Assembly (NCBI GenBank): GCA_934130005.1
Contig: CAKOXD010000005.1
Location: forward strand, 1-64,000
DNA length: 64,000 nt
Origin: an uncultured Bacilli bacterium
GTDB taxonomy: Bacteria; Bacillota_I; Bacilli_A; RF39; UBA660
Direction of reading: 5' to 3'
The position numbers were made by a program, and so were the translations under genes. The notes beneath the pieces are model-generated. The model was not told the origin of the DNA. It did no database searches and saw nothing but the letters and a program-made list of their open reading frames with translations. How positions within the stretch are numbered: the stretch's first letter is position 1; every line of letters begins with the position of its first letter. Of this stretch, positions 1-8,793 are shown piece by piece.

Positions 1-83
1 CATATTTCACGTCCTTCAACTGCATAATATCATACTTAAAAACCTATTACAAATCACATTTTTTCCATTTTTTATATTAAAAA

Positions 84-108
84 ATAACAGATTTTTTTTA
101 TCTGTTAT
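84..108 (-). terminator. Hairpin terminator, minus direction
   Basis: A perfect 9-bp inverted repeat (ATAACAGAT at 84-92 and ATCTGTTAT at 100-108) with a 7-nt loop. On the minus strand it is followed by a run of T. It lies after the terminator at 180-210, so it is either a second tandem terminator or belongs to an unseen transcript. At the extreme left edge the minus strand shows AAGGACGTGAAAT followed by ATG (positions 3-1), which could be the start of a gene leaving the window. Confidence 0.6.
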
Positions 109-179
109 AACAATATTTTTTATATGTTAAATTTTAAAAAAAGATATTAAATTTATATTTTTTTTAAATTTATATTTAT

Positions 180-210
180 TTTTAACAAAATACCACACCT
201 TTGTGGTGCG
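180..210 (-). terminator. Terminator of the pflBA-linked operon
   Basis: Hairpin with arms ACCACA (192-197) and TGTGGT (202-207), followed on the minus strand by ATTTTGTT. It lies 21-51 nt past the stop of the gene at 231-947 and is the likely end of the pflB-pflA-unknown transcript. Confidence 0.65.
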
Positions 211-230
211 GTTGAAATTTCAATTTTAAA

Positions 231-947
231 TTATTTAAATAATTTAGCATTTTCACTTTCTAATTCATCTTCTATAAATAGTTTTTCATTAGCACTTTGT
301 GGTGCAACTTGTTCATTTTGTTTTAACGTTTCATTTTGATAATATGTAGCGCTTTGTTCTACAAAGTTATCTTTCATATTATTTATTCCTTGTACAGTAT
401 AATTATATAATTCTGTTGTATCTTTATTTAGTTCTTCTAATTTTTTTTGTACTTCTTGTCTTAAAAATGCTTCTACTTCTCTACTTATTTTATAATATTC
501 ACTATTATATTGATTTCTAAATCCAATATGTGAAAGTATTGTATCTGATACTTTAGAAGTTAATTCATCTCTTGGAGTTTCAGCATAGTTTAAATTTCTA
601 CTATATAAAATTTCATTTATACTTTGAAAATCAACATTATATTTATCATCTTTTTTTTCTGTAAAATCATTTAATACTTTATCATTAAAATTCATAAATG
701 CTGTGATTTCATTATAGTAATTATCTATCATACCATTTAAATAAAATTCTATTTTTTCTTTTAAATCTAATTCATTTGGTACTACAAATGTTTTAAATTC
801 ATGCATTTTATCTATTACAGTATCGATTATTTTTGTTTCGTATTTATTTTTCAATTCATTAAAACCATTTACAAATTCTCCTCTTACATTCATAAATCTA
901 TCTAAATAATTTTGCATTTCCTTTATTATTTCTTCATCTACTATCAT
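231..947 (-). CDS. Unknown helical protein downstream of pflA
   Basis: A 238-residue protein that I do not recognise. It has no signal peptide or membrane segment. It is rich in Lys, Glu, Asp and Asn, looks mostly helical to about residue 215, and ends in an acidic, probably disordered tail. The ATG is preceded by AAGGAG at normal spacing. The gene starts 21 nt after the pflA stop on the same strand and is followed by a terminator at 180-210, so it is probably the third gene of the pfl transcript. Co-transcription is the only functional hint; a structural or phage-like origin cannot be excluded. Confidence 0.75.
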   Translation of the reverse strand: MIVDEEIIKEMQNYLDRFMNVRGEFVNGFNELKNKYETKIIDTVIDKMHEFKTFVVPNELDLKEKIEFYLNGMIDNYYNEITAFMNFNDKVLNDFTEKKDDKYNVDFQSINEILYSRNLNYAETPRDELTSKVSDTILSHIGFRNQYNSEYYKISREVEAFLRQEVQKKLEELNKDTTELYNYTVQGINNMKDNFVEQSATYYQNETLKQNEQVAPQSANEKLFIEDELESENAKLFK

Positions 948-968
948 ATTAATCTCCTTTTTGTTATT

Positions 969-1679
969 TTAACACTTTATTAGTAAATCTTCTAGTTTTT
1001 TACATTCTTCTATATCCATTTCTTTTGTGTTTTTTAAAATATAATTAATTCCTAATTTCTCATATTTATCTATTGCCATATTGTGATATGGTAATAATTC
1101 TATTTTCTCTATATTTTTTATATTTTTCAAATAGTTTTTTAATCCTAAAATATATTCTTTATTATCATTTATTCCAGGTACAATAACTTGTCTTATCCAT
1201 AATTTTTTATTTAGTTTTTGTGCTACTTTTAAAAATTTATTAAATTCATCTATTTCTTGACCTGTCATTTTTTTATAATCATTTTCATTATATGCTTTTA
1301 TATCTAATATTACTAGATCTACAAGATTTAATATTTCTTCATATTTGCCTATTCCTTTTCCTGCTGTATCAAGTGCGATATTTATATTTTCTTTTTTTAG
1401 TAATCTAGAAAGTTCTATTAGGAAATCTACTTGTAAAAGTGGTTCTCCACCTGAAAATGTTACACCGCCACCATTTTTATAATATGGTTTAAACTTTAGT
1501 ATTTTTTCATATAATTCATCTACTGTTATATTATTTTCTTTTTTATTCCACATCTCTGGATTATGACAAAATAAACATCTTAACTTACATCCGTTAAAAA
1601 ATATTACTGTTCTTATTCCTGGACCATCTTTTGTTGAAAATGATTCTATTGAATCAATACTTGCTTTACAATTTTTCAT
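969..1679 (-). CDS. pflA: Pyruvate formate-lyase activating enzyme
   Basis: Radical-SAM enzyme (236 residues) that uses S-adenosylmethionine and a [4Fe-4S] cluster to install the glycyl radical on PflB. The cluster motif C-x3-C-x2-C is at residues 31-35-38 (NGCKLRCLFCHNP), followed by the glycine-rich SAM-binding stretch GGGVTFSGGEPLLQ. Its length is normal for the short PflA class, with no extra ferredoxin insert. The start codon lies inside the end of pflB (14-nt overlap), so the two are translationally coupled. Cytoplasmic. The assignment is firm because of the motif and the pflB neighbour. Confidence 0.96.
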   Translation of the reverse strand: MKNCKASIDSIESFSTKDGPGIRTVIFFNGCKLRCLFCHNPEMWNKKENNITVDELYEKILKFKPYYKNGGGVTFSGGEPLLQVDFLIELSRLLKKENINIALDTAGKGIGKYEEILNLVDLVILDIKAYNENDYKKMTGQEIDEFNKFLKVAQKLNKKLWIRQVIVPGINDNKEYILGLKNYLKNIKNIEKIELLPYHNMAIDKYEKLGINYILKNTKEMDIEECKKLEDLLIKC

Positions 1680-3885
1680 GGAATGTCCTATTTATTACTT
1701 CTTGTTTTTGTATATTTGTTAATCTATTAAATCTTACTGCATATCCAGAAACTCTTATTGTAAGAAGTGGATATTTATCTGGATTATTCATTGCATCTAT
1801 TAATGTTTCTTTTGTTAATACATTTACATTTATGTGATGTGCTCCTTTTATAAAATATCCTTCTAAAAGTGATACTAAATTAGTTATTTGTTCTTCTTTT
1901 GTTTTACCTAATGTATCTGGTACTACTGAAAATGTATTTGAAATTCCATCTCTACAATATTTCTGATAATCTAGTTTTGCCACTGAGTTAAGTGATGCGA
2001 TTGCTCCTGTTACATCTCTTCCATGCATAGGATTTGCTCCTGGTGCAAATGCTACATGTGCTTTTCTACCATCTGGAGTTGCACCTGTTTTTTCACCATA
2101 TACTACATTTGAAGTTATTGTAAGTACTGAAAGTGTTGGAATTGCATTTCTAATTGGTTTATGTTTTTTTAATTCGTTGTAAAATTTTTCTAATACTTCA
2201 CATGCTATTTTATCAACTCGGTCATCATCATTTCCATATTTTGGGAATTCACCTTCTATTTCAAAATCAGTTGTTATTCCTTCATTATTTCTAATTGGTT
2301 TTACTTTTGCATATTTAATTGCTGATAAAGAATCTGCTACTACTGAAAGGCCAGCTACACCATATGCCATAAGTCTTTCAATATCCGTATTATGCAATGC
2401 CATTTGCCCTGCTTCATATGCATATTTATCATGCATAAAATGGATTATATTCATTGTATCTGAGTATAATTTAGCAACATTTTCTAAGACTTTAAAATAA
2501 TTTTTCTTTACTTTTTCATATTCTAATATTTCATCGTCTATTTTTTCTACATCTAAAACTCTTATATTTTTTATTTCATCTATTCCACCATTTATAGAAT
2601 ATAAAAGTGCTTTAGCTAAGTTACATCTTGCTCCAAAGTATTGCATTTGCTTACCAATAGTCATTGCTGATACACAGCATGCTATTGCATAATCATCTGT
2701 ATGAAGTGGTCTCATCAATTCATCATTTTCATATTGAATTGCATCTGTTAATATACTCATTTTAGCGCAATATCTTTTAAAGTTTTCTGGTAGTTTTTCA
2801 CTCCATAATATTGTCATATTTGGTTCTGGAGCAGTATCTAGATTTGTTAATGTATGAAGTATTCTATAACTTGTTTTTGTTACTAATGGTATATTATTTT
2901 CCCCAATACCTCCAATCGAACATGTTACCCATGTTGGATCTCCTGAAAATAAACTATCATATTCTGGTGTTCTTAAATGTCTTACTAATCTTAATTTTAT
3001 AATAAATTGATCTATAAGTTCTTGTGCTTCTTTTTCTGTTATTAAATTATTATCTAAATCTCTTTTTATGTAAATATCTAAAAATGAATCAACTCTTCCA
3101 AGACTCATTGCTGCACCATTATTTTCTTTTACTGCCGCAAGATATCCGAAGTATAACCATTGTACTGCTTCTTTAGCATTTTTCGCAGGTTTTGTTATAT
3201 CATATCCATATTTTAAAGCCATAGAAGCCATTTCATCTAATGCTTTTATTTGCATTGATACTTCTTCTCTTCTTCTAATATTATCTTCTGTCATTTCTAA
3301 TATTTTAGCTTTGTCTTTTATCTTTTCATTTTTTAAATATTCTATTCCATATAAAGCAACTCTTCTATAATCTCCTATTATTCTACCTCTACCATAAGCA
3401 TCTGGAAGACCTGTAAGTAGACCTACTTTACGTGCTAATTTCATTTGTTCTGTATATGCATCATAGACTCCGTCATTATGAGTTTTTCTAAATTTACTAA
3501 AGTATTTATCTATATATGGATTTAATTTATAATTATATGCATTTAATGAATTATAAACCATTCTTATTCCGCCAAATGGATTAATCATTCTTTTAAGTGG
3601 TTTATCTGTTTGAAGTCCTACTATTACTTCGTTTTCTTTATCGATATATCCAGCATCAAAATTATCTATACCAGATACATGATCTACATCAATATCTAAT
3701 ACACCTTTTTTTAATTCTTCTTTTAATAATTCTGTACATTTATTCCAAATTATTTTTGTTTTTTCAGTTGTACCTTCTAAAAATGATTCATCTTTATCAT
3801 AGTATTCATAATTTTTTTGAATAAAGTCTCTTACATTTATAGAATTACACCAATCACCTTTCTTAAAATCATTCCATTCTTTCAT
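1666..3885 (-). CDS. pflB: Formate C-acetyltransferase (pyruvate formate-lyase)
   Basis: Converts pyruvate and CoA to acetyl-CoA and formate, a central step of anaerobic fermentation. The 739 residues match full-length PflB. The two catalytic cysteines are adjacent at 403-404 (DYAIACCVSAM), and the glycyl-radical loop near the C-terminus is RVSGYAV, with Gly714 as the radical site. The ATG follows AGGAGG at ideal spacing. First gene of the operon pflB-pflA-unknown. The enzyme is oxygen-sensitive, which fits an anaerobic gut organism. No truncation is seen. Confidence 0.97.
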   Translation of the reverse strand: MKEWNDFKKGDWCNSINVRDFIQKNYEYYDKDESFLEGTTEKTKIIWNKCTELLKEELKKGVLDIDVDHVSGIDNFDAGYIDKENEVIVGLQTDKPLKRMINPFGGIRMVYNSLNAYNYKLNPYIDKYFSKFRKTHNDGVYDAYTEQMKLARKVGLLTGLPDAYGRGRIIGDYRRVALYGIEYLKNEKIKDKAKILEMTEDNIRRREEVSMQIKALDEMASMALKYGYDITKPAKNAKEAVQWLYFGYLAAVKENNGAAMSLGRVDSFLDIYIKRDLDNNLITEKEAQELIDQFIIKLRLVRHLRTPEYDSLFSGDPTWVTCSIGGIGENNIPLVTKTSYRILHTLTNLDTAPEPNMTILWSEKLPENFKRYCAKMSILTDAIQYENDELMRPLHTDDYAIACCVSAMTIGKQMQYFGARCNLAKALLYSINGGIDEIKNIRVLDVEKIDDEILEYEKVKKNYFKVLENVAKLYSDTMNIIHFMHDKYAYEAGQMALHNTDIERLMAYGVAGLSVVADSLSAIKYAKVKPIRNNEGITTDFEIEGEFPKYGNDDDRVDKIACEVLEKFYNELKKHKPIRNAIPTLSVLTITSNVVYGEKTGATPDGRKAHVAFAPGANPMHGRDVTGAIASLNSVAKLDYQKYCRDGISNTFSVVPDTLGKTKEEQITNLVSLLEGYFIKGAHHINVNVLTKETLIDAMNNPDKYPLLTIRVSGYAVRFNRLTNIQKQEVINRTFHEKL

Positions 3886-3960
3886 ACATACCTCCTATAT
3901 TATTATAACTTATATATTAGATTAATACTGAATTTTTTTATTAATTTGACATTTGTTTAC

Positions 3961-3992
3961 AAAAAAAACAATTATAGTTTTTCTATTAATTG
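3961..3992 (-). terminator. ligA terminator overlapping the stop codon
   Basis: Arms CAATTATAG (3969-3977) and CTAT-T-AATTG (3983-3992, one bulge) with a T-run on the minus strand. The ligA stop TAA (3972-3974) lies inside one arm. Confidence 0.7.
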
Positions 3993-5942
3993 TTCTTCAT
4001 TCCATATTTCAATATCTAATTTTTTTGCTTTATCATATTTACTTCCCGGATTTTCTCCTACTACTACATAATTTGTTTTTTTAGTAACACTATTTGTTAC
4101 CTTTCCACCTCTATTTTCTATTTCTAATGTAGCTTCATCTCTTGTTAGTTTTGATAATGTACCTGTAAGTACAAATGTCTTATTATTGAATCTTTCATCT
4201 ATTTTTTCATTTCCTTTATATTCCATATTTAAACCTAATTCTTTTAATTCATCAATTAGTTTTAAGTTTTCTTCTTTTTTAAAGAATTTGTATACAGAAT
4301 CAGCTATTACATCACCTATATCTTGAATTTCTTTTAATTCATCATAAGAGGCATTTATTAAATTATCTATATTTTGATAATTAAGTGCAAGTATTTTAGC
4401 TGTTTTTTTACCAATATATCTTATTCCTAGTGCGAATAAAAGTTTTTCTAATGAATTTTCTTTACTTTTTTCTATATTAGTTAACAAGTTATTTATACTT
4501 TTTTCTCCAAATCCTTCTAATTCTTTTAAATCTTCTTTGTACTTATATAAATTATAATAGTCACTTATTTTTTTTAAGTATCCTTCGTTATAAAAATCTT
4601 CTACTATTGATTCTCCAAATCCTTCTATATTCATAGTTTCTCTTGCAGAAAAATGAATTAATCCTTCTATATTTCTAGCATCGCATTCTTTATTTAAACA
4701 AAAATAATTTGCATCTATTTTTTCTAATTTTGAATTACATATTGGACAATTTTCTATCATTTTAAATGGTACTTCTGTTCCATTTCTTCTTTTTTCTTCT
4801 ACTCTTACTACTTCTGGTATAACATCTCCTGCTTTATGTAAAACTATGGTATCATTTATCATTATATTTTTTTCTTTTATATAATCTTCATTATGTAATG
4901 TTACACTTTTTATAATCGATCCTGCTAAATGTACTGGATCTAAATCTGCACGTGGTGTTATTTTTCCTGTCCTTCCTACACAGAATTCTATATTTCTTAT
5001 TTTTGTATAAACTTCTAGTGCTGGAAATTTATATGCGATTGCCCATTTTGGTGTTCTTGATGTATATCCTAGTATTTTTTGATCTTTTATATTATCTACT
5101 TTTATTACTATTCCATCTATTTCATAGGAAAGTTCTTCTCTTTTTTTAGTCCATTCTTCTATATATTTTATTACTTCTTCTATATTATCTGCTTTTTTTA
5201 TATTAGGATTAACAACAAAGCCTAAATCTTTCATAAAGTCTAGTGCTTCATGATGAGTTTTAATTTTAAAATCATCTGGTGCTGGTAAGTGATATATAAA
5301 TGTAGATAAATTTCTTTTAGCAGCTATTTTAGAGTCTAATTGTCTTACTGAACCTGCTGCTGCATTTCTTGGATTAGCAAGCAATGGTTCATTATTCTTT
5401 TTTCTTTCTTCATTTAATAATTCAAATGATTTTTTCGGCATATATATTTCGCCACGTACTTCGATTTTTCTTTTTTCTTTTATGTTTAATGGAATGGATT
5501 TTATAGTTTCTACATTATGGGTTATATCTTCTCCAACTATTCCATTTCCTCTTGTAGCTCCTCTTATTAGTTTTCCATTTTCATATAAAAGTGATACTGA
5601 TAATCCATCTATTTTAAGTTCACAAATATATTTTGGATTTGTTATTGTTTTTTTTATTCTTTGATCAAATTCTATTACTTCTTCTTCACTAAAGATATCT
5701 GAAAGTGACATCATAGGAACTTCATGAGTAACTTTAGAAAATTTATCTATTACTTTTCCACCAACTCTTTTTGTTGGAGAATCTTCTCTTACTAAGTTTG
5801 GATTTTCTCTTTCTAATTTTTCTAATTCATGATAATAATCATCATATTCTTGATCTGTAATTGTTGGAGAATCATTAGTATAATATTCTATACTTGCTTT
5901 ATTTATTATTTTTATTAATTCATCTATTCTTTTTTCTATCAT
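3972..5942 (-). CDS. ligA: NAD-dependent DNA ligase LigA
   Basis: Seals nicks in DNA during replication and repair using NAD+. The 656 residues show the full domain order: N-terminal Ia domain, adenylation domain with catalytic Lys110 in the motif LKIDG, OB fold, a four-cysteine zinc finger (CPICNSKL...CLNKEC), helix-hairpin-helix repeats and a C-terminal BRCT domain (from about residue 585). The gene follows the patatin gene by 4 nt on the same strand. In many Bacillota ligA sits beside pcrA; here it does not. The transcript ends in a hairpin that includes the ligA stop codon. Confidence 0.97.
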   Translation of the reverse strand: MIEKRIDELIKIINKASIEYYTNDSPTITDQEYDDYYHELEKLERENPNLVREDSPTKRVGGKVIDKFSKVTHEVPMMSLSDIFSEEEVIEFDQRIKKTITNPKYICELKIDGLSVSLLYENGKLIRGATRGNGIVGEDITHNVETIKSIPLNIKEKRKIEVRGEIYMPKKSFELLNEERKKNNEPLLANPRNAAAGSVRQLDSKIAAKRNLSTFIYHLPAPDDFKIKTHHEALDFMKDLGFVVNPNIKKADNIEEVIKYIEEWTKKREELSYEIDGIVIKVDNIKDQKILGYTSRTPKWAIAYKFPALEVYTKIRNIEFCVGRTGKITPRADLDPVHLAGSIIKSVTLHNEDYIKEKNIMINDTIVLHKAGDVIPEVVRVEEKRRNGTEVPFKMIENCPICNSKLEKIDANYFCLNKECDARNIEGLIHFSARETMNIEGFGESIVEDFYNEGYLKKISDYYNLYKYKEDLKELEGFGEKSINNLLTNIEKSKENSLEKLLFALGIRYIGKKTAKILALNYQNIDNLINASYDELKEIQDIGDVIADSVYKFFKKEENLKLIDELKELGLNMEYKGNEKIDERFNNKTFVLTGTLSKLTRDEATLEIENRGGKVTNSVTKKTNYVVVGENPGSKYDKAKKLDIEIWNEEQLIEKL

Positions 5943-5946
5943 TTTA

Positions 5947-7146
5947 TCATCCTTTTATTATATATATATAATTAGCTATTAAAAATTCATTTGGAAATAA
6001 TAAACATAATTTATTTAATTTTTTATGATTTCCCTCTCTTTTTAACTCATATAGATACTTTACAATATTTGATGTATTTAAATATATTTTTATTTTATTT
6101 AATTTTAATTTTTCTTCTATTTCTTTTTTATTTATATTAATTTTATCAAATTTTTTAATTAAAGCTTTATTAAATTTTTTAATACTATATATATATGAGT
6201 CATCTATTAAAAACATATATCCACTTTTTTCTATTATATTATTAAATTTTTTATAATATATTTCTTCTTTATCATATATTTTTTTTAATGTAATATTTTT
6301 TAAAATCAATTCATTTATTTTAATGTCATCTATATTATTTTTAAATTTTGTTTTATATTTTTGAAAATTTTTTTCTAGATCATTTAGTTTAAATGTATAT
6401 TTATTACCATCTAGTTTTTTGTATTTTTTCATTGTATCATTATAGCCTAGTCTTATTCCTCTTCTAGAGCTATTTTTTTCAAATTTTAAAAATGAATCTA
6501 TTTTATTTTTAGGTGTTATATAAGTTATATCTACATCATACTTTACTTTTCTTTTTACACCAATTTCATCTAAATCTACAGCAATTACTTCATCAGCACC
6601 TAGTTTAACTGCAAGATTAATTGGCATATTATCATAAAATCCCCCGTCTAAATATAACTTAGAATCTATTTCTTTTAATTTAAACGCTGGAAAACATGAT
6701 GCAGACGCAATTAAATAATCTACTAAGTTTTTTTCATTTAAATTTTCCTTTGTCATTTCAACATGTTTTAAACTTGGAAATCTTACCGTTATTAATCCGT
6801 ATTTAATATTTGATTTAAAAAATTTCTTTTTATTTATAAGTTTTTCTACAGTTGTTTCTAAATTAGTTATATCAATACCACCTTTTAGAATTTCATCTTT
6901 ATAAAATTTTTTTATTTCTTCTTCTGTATAATTTTCTTTTATTTCAAACACATCTTTATATTTCAAGTTATACCATAAGAAAAGTGCTTTTAAGTAATCT
7001 TTTTGTACCATAAGTGCTCCATTTAAAGCTCCTACACTTGTTCCTGTTACTATATCATAATTTATATTTAAATGTCTTAAAGCTTTCCATACTCCTATTT
7101 CGTAAGAACCTTTAGCTCCTCCACCAGATAACACAATTGCTCTCAT
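5947..7146 (-). CDS. Patatin-like phospholipase
   Basis: Predicted serine lipid acyl hydrolase of the patatin family. From the ATG at 7146 (399 residues) it shows the oxyanion loop SGGGAKGSYEIG (7-18), the nucleophile elbow GTSVG (Ser37) and the catalytic DGG (Asp167). The family core is about 250 residues; the remaining 150 are lysine-rich, look helical and are of unknown role. A GTG in frame 9 nt upstream lies inside the Shine-Dalgarno sequence AGGTGAT, so the ATG is preferred. There is no signal peptide, so it probably acts at the inner face of the membrane. It is upstream of and probably co-transcribed with ligA. Confidence 0.88.
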   Translation of the reverse strand: MRAIVLSGGGAKGSYEIGVWKALRHLNINYDIVTGTSVGALNGALMVQKDYLKALFLWYNLKYKDVFEIKENYTEEEIKKFYKDEILKGGIDITNLETTVEKLINKKKFFKSNIKYGLITVRFPSLKHVEMTKENLNEKNLVDYLIASASCFPAFKLKEIDSKLYLDGGFYDNMPINLAVKLGADEVIAVDLDEIGVKRKVKYDVDITYITPKNKIDSFLKFEKNSSRRGIRLGYNDTMKKYKKLDGNKYTFKLNDLEKNFQKYKTKFKNNIDDIKINELILKNITLKKIYDKEEIYYKKFNNIIEKSGYMFLIDDSYIYSIKKFNKALIKKFDKININKKEIEEKLKLNKIKIYLNTSNIVKYLYELKREGNHKKLNKLCLLFPNEFLIANYIYIIKG

Positions 7147-7187
7147 TTTTATCACCTATATATATTATACATTATTTGTAGGTTTTT

Positions 7188-7216
7188 TTGTATTTTTAAT
7201 TTAAATATGTTAAAAT
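7188..7216 (+). promoter_or_regulatory. SigA-type promoter for the CmpB-like gene
   Basis: TTGTAT (7188-7193), 17-nt spacer, TAAAAT (7211-7216), 21 nt before the ATG at 7237. Confidence 0.55.
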
Positions 7217-7236
7217 TATATTAAGGTAGGGATTAT

Positions 7237-7878
7237 ATGAATAATTTTTTATTTTATTTTTTATTGTACATTGTATATTCTATGATTGGATGGATCTTAG
7301 AAATGTTTTACGTAAATATAAAAAATAAAACATTTACTAATAGAGGTTTTTTAATAGGCCCTTATTGTCCAATTTATGGTACTGCTGCTTTAGCAATGAT
7401 TTTAATTTTATCTAAATATAAAGATGATATTATAATTTTATTTTTTGTCGGTATTGTTATTTCTTCTTTTTTAGAATACTTAACAAGTTACATATTAGAA
7501 AAGGTTTTTAAAGCAAGATGGTGGGATTATAGCAATAAAATTTTAAATATAGATGGTCGTGTATGTTTAGTAAATAGTATACAATTTGGATTACTATGTA
7601 TTTTATTAATAAATTATATAAACCCTTTTATAACTAATATAATGAATAGTATTCCTGTTAAAATTTTAAATATTATTTCTATTATAGTTATGGTTATATT
7701 TTTAACAGATTGTATTCTATCATTTAATATAATATTTAAAATCAAAAAATCTGCTGAAAACTTAAGAAAAGATTATACTGATGAGATTAGTAATAAAGTA
7801 AAAGAAATACTTATGAATCAATCAAAATTATTCTCAAGATTTTTGAGAGCTTTTCCTAATTTTAAATCTAAAAACTAG
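7237..7878 (+). CDS. CmpB-family (ABC-transporter type IV-like) membrane protein
   Basis: Integral membrane protein of 213 residues with about five hydrophobic segments. It matches the Pfam family called putative ABC-transporter type IV (CmpB): NRGFLIGPYCPIYG near residue 35, LEYLTSYILEKVFKARWWDY near 85 and the following NIDGRVCLVNS. The C-terminal 40 residues are charged and cytoplasmic. The molecular function of this family is not established; no ATPase partner is adjacent. The gene is monocistronic, with its own promoter and a terminator whose arm contains the stop codon. Confidence 0.85.
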   Translation: MNNFLFYFLLYIVYSMIGWILEMFYVNIKNKTFTNRGFLIGPYCPIYGTAALAMILILSKYKDDIIILFFVGIVISSFLEYLTSYILEKVFKARWWDYSNKILNIDGRVCLVNSIQFGLLCILLINYINPFITNIMNSIPVKILNIISIIVMVIFLTDCILSFNIIFKIKKSAENLRKDYTDEISNKVKEILMNQSKLFSRFLRAFPNFKSKN

Positions 7879-7895
7879 TTTTCTAGTTTTTTTTA
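7871..7895 (+). terminator. Terminator of the CmpB-like gene
   Basis: AAAACTAG (7871-7878) pairs with CTAGTTTT (7883-7890) followed by T-rich DNA. The stop codon TAG (7876-7878) is part of the left arm. Confidence 0.8.
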
Positions 7896-7928
7896 TCTAT
7901 TTAATTAGTTTATAGGTTTTTTATTCAC

Positions 7929-7955
7929 ACTATTTTTTTATTTTTTCATATGTTA
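7929..7955 (+). promoter_or_regulatory. Candidate SigK/SigE-like promoter for the coat gene
   Basis: AC (7929-7930), 16-nt spacer, CATATGTTA (7947-7955). The second element fits CATANNNTA, the -10 consensus of the mother-cell sigma factor SigK in Bacillus; the same AC-N16-CATANNNTA arrangement precedes the cotJ operon at 57057. Inference from pattern only. Confidence 0.4.
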
Positions 7956-7985
7956 TATTGAAATATAAAAGAAGGGGTGGATTAT

Positions 7986-8411
7986 ATGTGTAATGAAAAT
8001 AGTGATTGTAAATGTATAGCAGAAATCTTAACAGTTATAAGTATCTTACAACATAATGCTAGTTGTTGTGGTGATTCTTGCCTAGATACTTGTGATAAAG
8101 GATTTTTAGGTAATTCTACTAATTGTATAGGTTGTAATACTAGACCAATAATGTTATATACATGTTGTGGAAATGGAGTACCTGTAAGTATGCCTATAAG
8201 TAAAAATCCTGATGAAGAGACTACTTCAAGTGTATTTAGAGTAGAAAAAATAGACGGATGTTGTGCTACTTTTAGAGTTTTAGCTACTAACCCAGATCAA
8301 ACTGAAGTTGCTACAATTCCTTATGTTGCTACAAATTCTTTTTTCACAATGAATTTAAATTGTTGTTGTATGCTTAGATGTTTAAATGATACTTACGTAG
8401 AATGTATATAA
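7986..8411 (+). CDS. CotY/CotZ-like spore coat protein
   Basis: A cysteine-rich protein (141 residues, about 20 Cys) related to the CotY/CotZ outer-coat morphogenetic family. Visible family features are CNTRPIMLYTCCG in the middle, FRVEKIDGCCATFRVL, and the C-terminal LNCCCMLRC. CotZ-type proteins form disulfide-linked hexagonal lattices on the spore surface. A GTG 9 nt upstream is part of the ribosome-binding site AAGGGGTGG, so the ATG at 7986 is taken as start. It is preceded by a mother-cell-type promoter candidate and shares a terminator with the convergent gene at 8434. Moderate to high confidence on the family; the role in this organism is inferred. Confidence 0.8.
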   Translation: MCNENSDCKCIAEILTVISILQHNASCCGDSCLDTCDKGFLGNSTNCIGCNTRPIMLYTCCGNGVPVSMPISKNPDEETTSSVFRVEKIDGCCATFRVLATNPDQTEVATIPYVATNSFFTMNLNCCCMLRCLNDTYVECI

Positions 8412-8435
8412 AAATAAGCCATAAGGCTTATTTTT
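8410..8435. terminator. Bidirectional terminator between convergent genes
   Basis: Perfect 11-bp hairpin, AAAAATAAGCC (8410-8420) and GGCTTATTTTT (8425-8435). Stop TAA of the coat gene (8409-8411) and stop of the minus-strand gene (8434-8436) overlap opposite arms. Confidence 0.85.
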
Positions 8436-8751
8436 ATTTGAATCTTATATCTTTTATATTATCAATACTTATTAATTCATTATCCATTGTTATTAAATTA
8501 TTTCCGTTTTTTCCTATGATTCTTTTTGTAAACTCACCTTCAGATGTTGTTATAATTACATCTGCTTTATATACATAGCTAGGTGATGCAAAAATGTCAT
8601 TTATTTTTTGATTGATATTTTTCCCTATTCTTATCCCTTTATATTCTTTTACTTCTTCTTGTTTTTCTTCATTATTCGATACGGAGTATGTTCTATTATT
8701 ATTCATTTCCTTATCAATTTTATTGGCAAACACTCTTGGTAAATCTTTCAC
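8434..8751 (-). CDS. Small unknown protein
   Basis: A 105-residue protein that I do not recognise. Residues 1-40 are charged and probably unstructured; residues 40-105 look like a small beta-rich domain (ADVIITTSEGEF, RIIGKNGNNLITM). It starts with GTG at 8749-8751 directly after the strong site AGGTGATAAA, which decides the start. No signal peptide or membrane segment. Its stop lies in the terminator shared with the convergent CotZ-like gene. Proximity to that gene is the only link to spore coat; this is weak. Confidence 0.7.
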   Translation of the reverse strand: MKDLPRVFANKIDKEMNNNRTYSVSNNEEKQEEVKEYKGIRIGKNINQKINDIFASPSYVYKADVIITTSEGEFTKRIIGKNGNNLITMDNELISIDNIKDIRFK

Positions 8752-8793
8752 TTTATCACCTCAATTAATTATATTTTATTTTTTATTTTTTTA

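Noticed and set aside
1..25. A gene start on the minus strand at the left edge (AAGGACGTGAAAT then ATG at 3-1).
   Set aside because: Only the start codon is visible, so no coding region can be supported.
3886..3960. A defined promoter for pflB.
   Set aside because: A TATAAT-like box precedes the ribosome site, but no acceptable -35 element at 16-18 nt was found.
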